6,375 nt of DNA from Peptostreptococcaceae bacterium (GCA_013619035.1 JABXKX010000186.1:1-6375); one strand, 5' to 3'; counted from the stretch's first letter, positions 1-5,729 are shown. Made by a program: numbers and translations. Notes: generated by a model not told the origin, from the letters alone.

Positions 1-81
1 GATGTTGTATTAGAGTTATTCAAGGAAATATCTGAAAATATTCATGAAGAAACGGTAAGGTTGAAAAATACAAATGAGTAA
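1..81 (+). CDS. 3' end of an unidentified gene (partial)
   Basis: An open frame enters from the left edge and stops at TAA 79-81, giving 26 residues that begin DVVLELFKEISENIHE and end in a charged tail. This looks like a C-terminal amphipathic helix. Many small DNA-binding regulators of the MarR type end this way, and the operator-like palindromes just downstream would suit a regulator encoded here. However, 26 residues are too few to assign a family. The stop codon lies at the first base of a hairpin terminator, so the gene ends a transcription unit separate from the next operon. Confidence 0.55.
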   Translation, partial: DVVLELFKEISENIHEETVRLKNTNE

Positions 82-116
82 AAACAATGTGATCAGTTGA
101 ATACATTGTTTTTTTT
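81..116 (+). terminator. Rho-independent terminator of the upstream partial gene
   Basis: AAAACAATGT (81-90) pairs perfectly with ACATTGTTTT (103-112) across a 12-nt loop, and the T-run continues to 116. The stem is AT-rich and starts at the last base of the stop codon. It insulates the upstream gene from the operon promoter. Confidence 0.8.
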
Positions 117-127
117 ATAACAATAAA

Positions 128-175
128 GTTGCAAAATGAAACCAATTATGATAAAGTAAAGTTGCAAATTGAAAC
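128..175. promoter_or_regulatory. Tandem pair of imperfect palindromes, probable repressor operators
   Basis: GTTGCAAAATGAAAC (128-142) and GTTGCAAATTGAAAC (161-175) differ at one base. With flanking AAA included, the match is 17 of 18 (125-142 and 158-175). Each is itself a near-palindrome, GTTkCA-N3-TGAAAC, as expected for a dimeric helix-turn-helix regulator. The copies are exactly 33 bp apart, about three helical turns, which would put two dimers on the same DNA face. They flank or overlap the most plausible promoter of the operon starting at 208, so repression by occlusion is the simplest reading. The half-site pattern resembles MarR-family operators, but the cognate protein is not identified. 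Confidence 0.6.
129..157 (+). promoter_or_regulatory. Candidate promoter of the RdhA-like operon
   Basis: TTGCAA (129-134) and TAAAGT (152-157) are separated by 17 bp and each matches the sigma-A consensus at 4 of 6 positions. Transcription would start near 164, inside the second palindrome. A better -10 hexamer, TATGAT (147-152), has no suitably spaced -35. This is a placement by eye; the exact start is uncertain, but both options lie between or over the two palindromes. Confidence 0.4.
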
Positions 176-192
176 TAAAATCCGTAAGAAAT

Positions 193-199
193 AAGGAAG
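193..199 (+). promoter_or_regulatory. Ribosome binding site that fixes the start at 208
   Basis: AAGGAAG lies 8 nt before ATG 208. It favours this start over the in-frame TTG at 169, which has no Shine-Dalgarno sequence and falls inside the second palindrome. Confidence 0.7.
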
Positions 200-207
200 T
201 GGTGTGT

Positions 208-1410
208 ATGGGAAAACTAAAAGAAGAGATGATGAAAAAAGTAAAGATGCCAAAGTATGATGATTTGGTTGCACAGTGGAAAGACACTAAAAAACAGATG
301 GTAAAAGAAACTTCTGATAGCAGAATATTAAAGTGGACACCCGGAACTATTTATAAATTATATGAAAACGAAGGAAAAAATATAACCGATACCAATCCGT
401 ATGTGAATTTAATCGATGTAGAGACTTTTGATTTAGTTATAGAGAATGAACCTTATCCAATTGCACCACCACCTATGACTAAAGGTAAAAGTAAAGAAAT
501 GAAAAAAGATGGCAGTGCAATGTTCTTTCCTACTATGCATAAAGAAATTACGGGTGATCCTTTTTACTACATGAAGGATCAAAAGATTTCGATGGAGAGA
601 ATAACTAAGGAAAAAAACGGTATTGATATACCCGTACCGGATTCAAATAGGGAAAATGATACAACAAAATTGAAAAAGGATATTAAAGACTTTGCTAATT
701 CTTTAGGATTTTCGAGTGTTGGAGTGACTAAAGTGGACAGAAGGTATGTTTCTTTAGGTGTTGATGAAGAAATCATATTTGATACCATCATTCTCTTAGG
801 ATTCGAGATGCCATTAGAGGTCATTGAGCATTATCCAAATCCTAAAGGAGAGTTAGGTGCTTTTGGAGCGTACACGGGTTGTGCAAGAAATGTTCATACG
901 GTTGCCGATTTTATTAGAGCAAAGGGATATGATTGTAGAGCAAGAGGATGGGATGGTGCCATCAAGTATCCACCGCATGCGGTGAATGCAGGATTAGGTA
1001 ATTATTCTACTTATGGCGTCTGTGTGACACCAGAGGCTGGAACTCGAGTGAAATACTGCTCGATTTTAATTGATGCAGATATGCCATTAGATAAACCTAG
1101 AGATATTAATATTGAAGAGTTTTGTTCAAGATGTAGAATGTGTCAAAAGGCTTGTCCATCTGGCTCTATACCAAAAGAAGAAATAAATTACAAAGGTGCA
1201 CTGAAGCGTCAAACGAGATTCTCTTCTTGTTTGGAACTTATGACAACCGATAAAGAATGTCTAAAGTGTGTAAGAGTTTGTCCATTTAGTATGTTAGGTT
1301 ATGAACAATGTATGGAGTCATTACCTCAATACTATATGTATAATTTAGAAAGAGATGAACTTGACCATGAGGTAATATTAACAGGAAAAGAAGGTGGACA
1401 TAATGAATAG
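208..1410 (+). CDS. Cytosolic reductive dehalogenase (RdhA)/QueG-like Fe-S protein, putative corrinoid reductase
   Basis: A 400-residue protein. Residues from about 155 match the catalytic core shared by reductive dehalogenases and epoxyqueuosine reductase: LGFSSVGVTKVDRRYV, then FGAYTGCARN (219-228), ADFIRAKGYDCRA, AGLG (261-264) and TPEAGTR (274-280). Two [4Fe-4S] motifs follow: CSRCRMCQKACP (306-317) and C341-x9-C351-x2-C354-x3-C358-P. In known RdhA enzymes this core binds base-off cobamide next to two clusters; cobamide binding here is inferred. Residues 1-150 were not recognised and do not look like the QueG N-terminus. There is no twin-arginine signal, no hydrophobic leader and no RdhB-like anchor gene nearby, so a cytoplasmic, non-respiratory enzyme is likely. 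The next gene overlaps by 8 nt and probably supplies electrons. The substrate could be an organohalide or another compound. ATG 208 is preferred over TTG 169 because of its ribosome binding site. Confidence 0.75.
   Translation: MGKLKEEMMKKVKMPKYDDLVAQWKDTKKQMVKETSDSRILKWTPGTIYKLYENEGKNITDTNPYVNLIDVETFDLVIENEPYPIAPPPMTKGKSKEMKKDGSAMFFPTMHKEITGDPFYYMKDQKISMERITKEKNGIDIPVPDSNRENDTTKLKKDIKDFANSLGFSSVGVTKVDRRYVSLGVDEEIIFDTIILLGFEMPLEVIEHYPNPKGELGAFGAYTGCARNVHTVADFIRAKGYDCRARGWDGAIKYPPHAVNAGLGNYSTYGVCVTPEAGTRVKYCSILIDADMPLDKPRDINIEEFCSRCRMCQKACPSGSIPKEEINYKGALKRQTRFSSCLELMTTDKECLKCVRVCPFSMLGYEQCMESLPQYYMYNLERDELDHEVILTGKEGGHNE
1391..1397 (+). promoter_or_regulatory. Ribosome binding site within the upstream gene
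   Basis: AAGGTGG ends 5 nt before ATG 1403 and lies inside the last codons of the RdhA-like gene. This fits coupled translation of the two proteins. Confidence 0.6.
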
Positions 1411-3349
1411 AGTTGTTAGTGTTATGGGAGAAGTGAATAAGAAAGGTAAGTTTGAAGTAACTTCTGATATAAGAATTAGTGATGTTCTGAATGAATGTGC
1501 CAACGGTATGAAAGACGGAAGAAAAGTGAAGTTAATTCAAATTGGAGGACCATTAGGAATTTGTATCACAACTACAGCATTGAATACTAGATTAAGTGAT
1601 TATGACGAGTTTGTTAGAGGTAATCAGATGATGTTTCTAAGTAGTCTTCTTTGTCCGGTAGATTACTTAAGATTTCTAACGAGATATGTGATTAGAGAGC
1701 TTAGAATTGATAATGACCATATCAGAAAACTGAATCAGACTATTGAAAAAATAGCACAAGGTACAGCAACGGTAAATGATTTTGAGGCTTTAACTGATGA
1801 AATAGACAAAGAAGTAGCGTCTGAATCTCTAAGTCGACTGAACCAAATATTCAAATATATTACTTCTGAGTTTAGAAATGAGTTTATGGAACACATCGTA
1901 CATAAAAGATGTGAAAATGGCATTTGTAGAAGCCTTATAGTTGCTCAGTGTATGAATGCATGTCCAGCTGAAGTCTATGTTCCTGGTTATATTGAACTGA
2001 TGAGAAATGACAAAGTAGATGAAGCCTATCGATTAATGAGAAAAGAAAACCCCCTTTCATTCGTTTGTGGGATGGTATGTACTCGACCATGTGAAGCACG
2101 ATGCAGAAGAGGCGAGATAGAGAGTACAGTAGGTGTTAGGGCTTTAAAACGATATGCATCAGAGATGACATTAAAACTTGGAGGATTTGTAGAAGAAAAA
2201 TCTGATAGTAATGGCAAAAAAGTAGGTATAGTTGGATCTGGTCCAGCTGGTCTTACTGCAGCTTATTATTTAGCGAGATCTGGATATGATGTGGTTATTT
2301 ATGAAGCTTCAAATGTTATCGGTGGTATGCTTGCTATGGGTATCCCAGAATATAGATTACCTCAAGACACCATAGACAAAGAAGTTGAATTAATCAAAAC
2401 TTTAGGTGTGAAAATCATAACCAATGTAAAAATTGGAGAAGATATTTCAATTGAGGAGTTAGAGGATAAATTTGATGCGGTGTTACTTGCTACGGGTTGT
2501 CATATAGGTAATAAATTTGGTCCTGAGCTTGATACAATTGAGACGGCTATAGATTTTCTAAGAAATGTGAAAGTAGATAACAGAAAAGAAATTGGTGATA
2601 CTGTATTGGTTATTGGCGGCGGTGATGTAGCGATGGATGCTGCGAGGACTTCAATCAGATTAGGGGCAAAAAAAGTAATGGTAGCTTCTTTGGAGTCTTA
2701 TGAGAAAATGCCGGCAAGTGATGAAGAAAAAGTTGAAGCCACAGAAGAAGACATTCAATTCATCAGTGGTTATGGTACAAAAGATATTCATGTAAAAGAT
2801 GGTCGTTTAACTGGAATAGATCTTAAGAAATGTATGTCACTAATGGATGATTTGGGTCAATTTAATCCTTCATATGATGAACAGGATGTAAAGACTATTG
2901 AAATCGATAATCTGATTTTAGCAATAGGACAAAGAGCGGATATCAGCTATTTGAATGATGCTACTCAAGGGAGTAAAAAATCATTATTGGAAATTGACCA
3001 ATATACGTTTGAAACAAAGTTTGAAGGAATATTTGCGGCGGGAGATATGCGCCAACAAGGCATTGCTATAGAAGCTATAGCAGAAGGCAAAAAAGCAGCA
3101 GAATCCATCGATCGATATTTAGGTGGCGTAGGACTTTATTTAGGCCAAGAAATTGAAGTGCCTGATAGACCTTTAGAGTCAACTTTATGGAATATTGAAA
3201 AAGTTGTTGAATCACAAAAAGTATCTGAAGAAAGAAAAGAGAGTTTTGACACTGTATCCAGAGTGTACTTAGACGTAGATGCAAAAAAAGAAGCAACGAG
3301 GTGTATGAGATGTGATAGAAACTCTAGGAAACCTCTTTATCTAAAATAA
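1403..3349 (+). CDS. NuoF-C-like/GltD-like fusion: FAD, Fe-S NAD(P)H oxidoreductase
   Basis: A 648-residue flavoprotein probably carrying electrons from NAD(P)H to the RdhA-like partner. Residues 1-60 resemble the NuoF SLBB domain (GEVNKKGKFEV, DGRKVK, GGPLG). Residues 75-170 align with the NuoF C-terminal helical bundle (EKIAQGTATVNDFEAL, FRNEF), but the SCGxCxPCR cluster ligands are replaced by RELRIDNDHIR. The NuoF FMN/NADH domain is absent. A GltD/DPD-type Fe-S domain follows: C170, C175, C183, C187-P and C222, C226, C230, C234, enough for two [4Fe-4S] clusters. The FAD fold has GSGPAG (278-283) and GIFAAGD (542-548). The pyridine-nucleotide fold has GGGDVAMDAAR (405-415), followed by VASLESYEKMP rather than the arginine-containing loop typical of NADPH-specific GltD, hinting at NADH. 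The end carries ATRCMRCDRN (C634, C637). The start overlaps the previous gene by 8 nt. GTG 1394 would add only three residues. Electron transfer to the partner is inferred from the operon. Confidence 0.85.
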   Translation: MNRVVSVMGEVNKKGKFEVTSDIRISDVLNECANGMKDGRKVKLIQIGGPLGICITTTALNTRLSDYDEFVRGNQMMFLSSLLCPVDYLRFLTRYVIRELRIDNDHIRKLNQTIEKIAQGTATVNDFEALTDEIDKEVASESLSRLNQIFKYITSEFRNEFMEHIVHKRCENGICRSLIVAQCMNACPAEVYVPGYIELMRNDKVDEAYRLMRKENPLSFVCGMVCTRPCEARCRRGEIESTVGVRALKRYASEMTLKLGGFVEEKSDSNGKKVGIVGSGPAGLTAAYYLARSGYDVVIYEASNVIGGMLAMGIPEYRLPQDTIDKEVELIKTLGVKIITNVKIGEDISIEELEDKFDAVLLATGCHIGNKFGPELDTIETAIDFLRNVKVDNRKEIGDTVLVIGGGDVAMDAARTSIRLGAKKVMVASLESYEKMPASDEEKVEATEEDIQFISGYGTKDIHVKDGRLTGIDLKKCMSLMDDLGQFNPSYDEQDVKTIEIDNLILAIGQRADISYLNDATQGSKKSLLEIDQYTFETKFEGIFAAGDMRQQGIAIEAIAEGKKAAESIDRYLGGVGLYLGQEIEVPDRPLESTLWNIEKVVESQKVSEERKESFDTVSRVYLDVDAKKEATRCMRCDRNSRKPLYLK

Positions 3350-3361
3350 TAGATTGAAAAT

Positions 3362-3391
3362 AAAGAACCAAGTCCATTGACTTGGTTCTTT
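3362..3391. terminator. Bidirectional terminator between convergent genes
   Basis: AAAGAACCAAGTC (3362-3374) pairs without mismatch with GACTTGGTTCTTT (3379-3391) around a CATT loop. It sits between the stop of the operon (3349) and the stop of the convergent HxlR gene (3396). The T-rich stem end is short on the plus strand, while the minus-strand tail reads TTCTTTATTTTC, so it can serve both transcripts. Confidence 0.85.
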
Positions 3392-3395
3392 GAGT

Positions 3396-3725
3396 TTATA
3401 TAGTATCATCAACTTTTTTTTCTTGATGTTTTTCACCCCAGTTATGAAGAGCTTGTAACACTGGACATAAAGATTTCCCATATTCTGTAATAGAATATTC
3501 TACTTTGGGTGGTACAACATTATGGACTTCTCGGTGGACGATTTGATCATGCTCAAGTTGTCTTAATTGTTGAACCAACATTTTTTTAGTGATATTTGGA
3601 ATCGTACGCAGTAGCTCATTGAATCGCATAGGACCATCTCTGAGATGCCATAAAATATTTGTTTTCCATTTGCCACCCATTACATTAAGCGCTGAATATA
3701 CATAATTTAGAGAGTATTTATCCAT
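3396..3725 (-). CDS. HxlR-family winged helix-turn-helix transcriptional regulator
   Basis: A 109-residue protein with the full HxlR/DUF24 pattern: [12 protein letters not shown] (17-28), [20 protein letters not shown] (31-50), [14 protein letters not shown] (54-67) and [16 protein letters not shown] (71-86). Such proteins bind as dimers and often sense disulfide stress, aldehydes or quinones. The conserved N-terminal cysteine of YodB/HypR-type sensors (usually in a CPV segment before GGKW) is absent here; the segment reads [13 protein letters not shown]. The only cysteine is C87, near the dimer helix, so any thiol sensing would have to use that residue or an external effector. The gene is divergent from the disulfide reductase gene at 3893, with repeat operators between them. 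ATG 3725 is chosen because GGAGG sits 5 nt upstream; an in-frame ATG at 3767 would add 14 residues but has no ribosome binding site and overlaps the repeats. Confidence 0.92.
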   Translation of the reverse strand: MDKYSLNYVYSALNVMGGKWKTNILWHLRDGPMRFNELLRTIPNITKKMLVQQLRQLEHDQIVHREVHNVVPPKVEYSITEYGKSLCPVLQALHNWGEKHQEKKVDDTI

Positions 3726-3730
3726 TTGAA

Positions 3731-3735
3731 CCTCC
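3731..3735 (-). promoter_or_regulatory. Ribosome binding site of the HxlR gene
   Basis: On the minus strand GGAGG lies 5 nt before ATG 3725. This settles the shorter 109-residue protein. Confidence 0.8.
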
Positions 3736-3767
3736 GGGTAATTAAAAAAATCGTTAGCATAATACAT

Positions 3768-3816
3768 CCTAGGTATACAATAGTATACTAGGTATCCTAA
3801 AGGTGACTAGGTTACA
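3768..3816. promoter_or_regulatory. HxlR-type operator array: three CTAGGT repeats plus GTATAC palindrome
   Basis: CTAGGT occurs at 3769, 3788 and 3807, an exact 19-bp period. The repeats extend to CTAGGTATAC, CTAGGTATCC and CTAGGTTACA. Overlaid on this, GTATAC-AATA-GTATAC (3773-3788) is a perfect palindrome, and a third near-copy, GTATCC, lies at 3792, giving about one element per helical turn. The array covers the best HxlR-gene promoter and lies just upstream of the divergent reductase promoter. Autorepression with control of the neighbour is the likely role; binding by this HxlR protein is inferred. Confidence 0.65.
3782..3809 (-). promoter_or_regulatory. Candidate promoter of the HxlR gene
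   Basis: On the minus strand TAGTCA (3809-3804) and TATACT (3787-3782) are separated by 16 bp and match the sigma-A consensus at 4/6 and 5/6. The predicted start near 3775 falls inside the repeat array, leaving a leader of about 50 nt. Confidence 0.5.
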
Positions 3817-3829
3817 AAGAAGTGCGTAG

Positions 3830-3857
3830 TTGCTTTAATTGACTATGATGTTATCAT
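3830..3857 (+). promoter_or_regulatory. Candidate promoter of the disulfide reductase gene
   Basis: TTGCTT (3830-3835) and TATCAT (3852-3857) have a 16-bp spacer, and TGT directly precedes the -10, forming an extended -10 element. The predicted start near 3864 gives a leader of about 29 nt. The last CTAGGT repeat ends about 50 bp upstream of that start, so the array could activate or loop as well as repress. Confidence 0.5.
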
Positions 3858-3879
3858 CTTAATAGACAGAAGTCAATAT

Positions 3880-3885
3880 GGAGGG
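3880..3885 (+). promoter_or_regulatory. Ribosome binding site that fixes the start at 3893
   Basis: GGAGGG lies 7 nt before ATG 3893. The in-frame ATG at 3878 overlaps this site and has no ribosome binding site of its own. Confidence 0.8.
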
Positions 3886-3892
3886 AAATAAC

Positions 3893-5311
3893 ATGAAAAA
3901 ATATGATGTAGTGATACTTGGAAGTGGTCCAGCGGGTCTTGAAGTGAGTAATATGCTTTCACAAACAAATAAGAAAATTTGTCTGATTGAAAAAGACTCT
4001 GAAGCTTTCGGTGGTGTCTGTGTGAATAAAGGGTGTATGCCAACAAAACATTTAGCAAAAGCTGCTGATGTGCTTGAATTAAGTAGAAAAGCCCATGAAT
4101 TTGGCATTGAAGTCCCATCTGCAAAACCTAAAATGGATCAAATCCATAACTTGAAAGAAAACCTAATCAATATGCTTGGAGGTATGCACCAAAAACATAT
4201 ACAATCAGAGATTATATTTGGACATGGACGATTTGTGAGTAATAATGAAGTTGAAATCACAAAAAAAGATGGTAGCACTGAACGCATTACTGCAAATCAA
4301 TTTGTGATAGCGACTGGATCAAGACCAAGAAATCTTCCTAGTTTAAAAATTGATGGCGAATATATATGTACGAGTGATGAACTACTTAACAATAATGTTA
4401 TTCCCAATAATATGCTTGTTGTTGGTGGTGGTGTGATCGGTCTAGAGTTTGCATCAATTTATAAAAGTTATGGTTCTGAGGTGACAATTGTAGAAGCTGC
4501 ACCTAGAATTATGCCAAATGAAGATGTTGATACCAGTATGATGGTTCAAGAGTTACTTCAAAAGCGTGGGATAACTATTATGCCATCTACAAGTATTGAT
4601 AAAGCAGAAATAGAAGAGGGTAAAGTAAGATGCTCTTTTAAAGGGATAGAGGTAACTTCAAACACATATGATAAAGTATTAGTTAGTATTGGTAGACAAC
4701 CGAATACAGATGATCTTGGACTTGAGAATACTGATGTTAGACTAGAAAATGGTTTTATTCAAGTTGATGACTATTTACAGACTGATGTTAAACATATCTA
4801 TGCAGCAGGTGACGTTATTGAGACACTTATGCTCGCTCATACAGCAGTTTATGAAAGTATGGTTATTACAACCAACATGGTTAATCCTAGAAGTATGGCT
4901 TATACCAATAAGGTAGCACCAAGAGTTGTATACACTCAACCAGAGATTGCAGCAGTTGGTTTGACAGAAGCAGAAGCTAGAGAAATACATGGTCAAATAA
5001 AAGTCATAAACTTCCCTATGAAAATGAACGGGAAAACAATTATCGAACATATGACAGACGGTCGTATCAAACTTATTTACAAATCAAATGATAAAGTGCT
5101 TGTAGGTGCTAGTATTATTGGTAAAAGTGCGACTGAAATTATACATGAATTAACACTGGCAGTAACACATGGATTAACCATTGATGATCTTATAAATACT
5201 GTTCATGCACATCCTACAGTGTCTGAGGGTATTTGGTTCGCAGTAATAAAAGGCCAACCGTTTAACTCTACAGAAGAATTTTGGGCGAGTATGCAACCGA
5301 AGAATAGCTAA
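3893..5311 (+). CDS. Dihydrolipoamide dehydrogenase-like pyridine nucleotide-disulfide oxidoreductase
   Basis: A 472-residue class I flavoprotein disulfide reductase, normal length for dihydrolipoamide dehydrogenase. It shows an FAD-binding GSGPAG (10-15), the redox-active pair C43-V-N-K-G-C48 in the context GGVC....CMPTK, an NAD fold GGGVIG (178-183) with E201 ending the second strand (IVEAAPR, usual for NADH rather than NADPH), the second FAD motif YAAGDV, and the catalytic H440-P-T-V-S-E445 that activates the thiol in lipoamide dehydrogenases. The fold would transfer electrons between NADH and a disulfide in the cytoplasm. No lipoyl-domain, E1, E2 or glycine-cleavage genes are in view. Instead it stands alone, divergent from an HxlR regulator, so a role in disulfide or electrophile stress is as likely as one in a 2-oxoacid complex. 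It lacks the C-terminal CC pair and N-terminal metal-binding domain of mercuric reductase. The lipoamide substrate is not proven. Confidence 0.85.
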   Translation: MKKYDVVILGSGPAGLEVSNMLSQTNKKICLIEKDSEAFGGVCVNKGCMPTKHLAKAADVLELSRKAHEFGIEVPSAKPKMDQIHNLKENLINMLGGMHQKHIQSEIIFGHGRFVSNNEVEITKKDGSTERITANQFVIATGSRPRNLPSLKIDGEYICTSDELLNNNVIPNNMLVVGGGVIGLEFASIYKSYGSEVTIVEAAPRIMPNEDVDTSMMVQELLQKRGITIMPSTSIDKAEIEEGKVRCSFKGIEVTSNTYDKVLVSIGRQPNTDDLGLENTDVRLENGFIQVDDYLQTDVKHIYAAGDVIETLMLAHTAVYESMVITTNMVNPRSMAYTNKVAPRVVYTQPEIAAVGLTEAEAREIHGQIKVINFPMKMNGKTIIEHMTDGRIKLIYKSNDKVLVGASIIGKSATEIIHELTLAVTHGLTIDDLINTVHAHPTVSEGIWFAVIKGQPFNSTEEFWASMQPKNS

Positions 5312-5383
5312 TCATAGATTACTATATGAAAGGTATTATCCAAAGTGTATTCTCTGATGGACATTTAAATAGAAGAATAATTT

Positions 5384-5412
5384 AACCGTAGGAGGATTCC
5401 TGCGGTTTTTTT
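5384..5412 (+). terminator. Rho-independent terminator after the disulfide reductase gene
   Basis: AACCGTAGGA (5384-5393) pairs with TCCTGCGGTT (5398-5407) around a GGAT loop, with one T-G wobble, followed by T's to 5412. It has almost the same sequence as the terminator at 6346-6372. Confidence 0.92.
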
Positions 5413-5658
5413 ATTGTATGATAGGATGTTCACTGAGCTCTTTTCATTGTTATCAGTTTATGAGATATGATAACTGTTAAACATTCTTTTTTAAGATATT
5501 CAAATTCTTTTTAGTTGCTTAGAGTGATTAAAATCCATTCATTTAGCTTTATCACCGGAAGTATTACCTGATATTAGGAGTTGTTACTAAATTGTAAGCT
5601 CAATTTGCACAAATTCAATTGTACCCAATTACTTCACATGATACAATCAGGCAGTTAG

Positions 5659-5690
5659 GTTGCAAAATGCGAATCTGACACTTAGATAAT
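5659..5690 (+). promoter_or_regulatory. Candidate promoter/operator of the transporter gene
   Basis: GTTGCAAAATGCGAA (5659-5673) shares its first 11 bases with the palindrome at 128-142, and contains a TTGCAA that could act as the -35. GATAAT (5685-5690) is a possible -10, though the 19-bp spacer is long. The site is 77 bp before the TTG start; the matching site at 128 is 80 bp before its ATG. The second half-site is degenerate (TGCGAA instead of TGAAAC). Confidence 0.35.
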
Positions 5691-5722
5691 ATGAGTACTA
5701 ATCATATTAAAGCTATTAAAAT

Positions 5723-5729
5723 GGGGGAA
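5723..5729 (+). promoter_or_regulatory. Ribosome binding site for the TTG start
   Basis: GGGGGAA ends 6 nt before TTG 5736. The in-frame ATG at 5721 is cut off by TAA 5733-5735 directly before the TTG, so TTG is the only sensible start. Confidence 0.75.

Noticed and set aside
169..207. In-frame TTG at 169 as the start of the RdhA-like gene
   Set aside because: It has no ribosome binding site and overlaps the second palindrome and the likely transcription start; ATG 208 has AAGGAAG at good spacing.
208..1410. Annotation as epoxyqueuosine reductase QueG
   Set aside because: The core is related, but the protein has an unrelated N-terminal region, lacks the GLGWxGKN-type loop and is operonic with a flavoprotein reductase; RdhA-like fits better, though a search is needed to settle it.
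1403..3349. Glutamate synthase small subunit (GltD) or NfnB
   Set aside because: The NuoF-like N-terminal extension, the absence of gltB or nfnA nearby and the changed nucleotide loop argue against either specific function.
3726..3767. Longer HxlR protein starting at ATG 3767
   Set aside because: The extra 14 residues precede the family's normal N-terminus and have no ribosome binding site, whereas ATG 3725 follows GGAGG.
3893..5311. Mercuric reductase
   Set aside because: There is no N-terminal HMA domain, no C-terminal vicinal cysteines and no mer genes; the HPTVSE catalytic motif is of the lipoamide dehydrogenase type.
5418..5480. Small 20-codon open frame beginning at ATG 5418
   Set aside because: It has no ribosome binding site, lies immediately after a terminator and has unremarkable composition.
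5661..5680. CcpA cre site upstream of the transporter
   Set aside because: The TG and CG positions do not fit the cre spacing on either strand.
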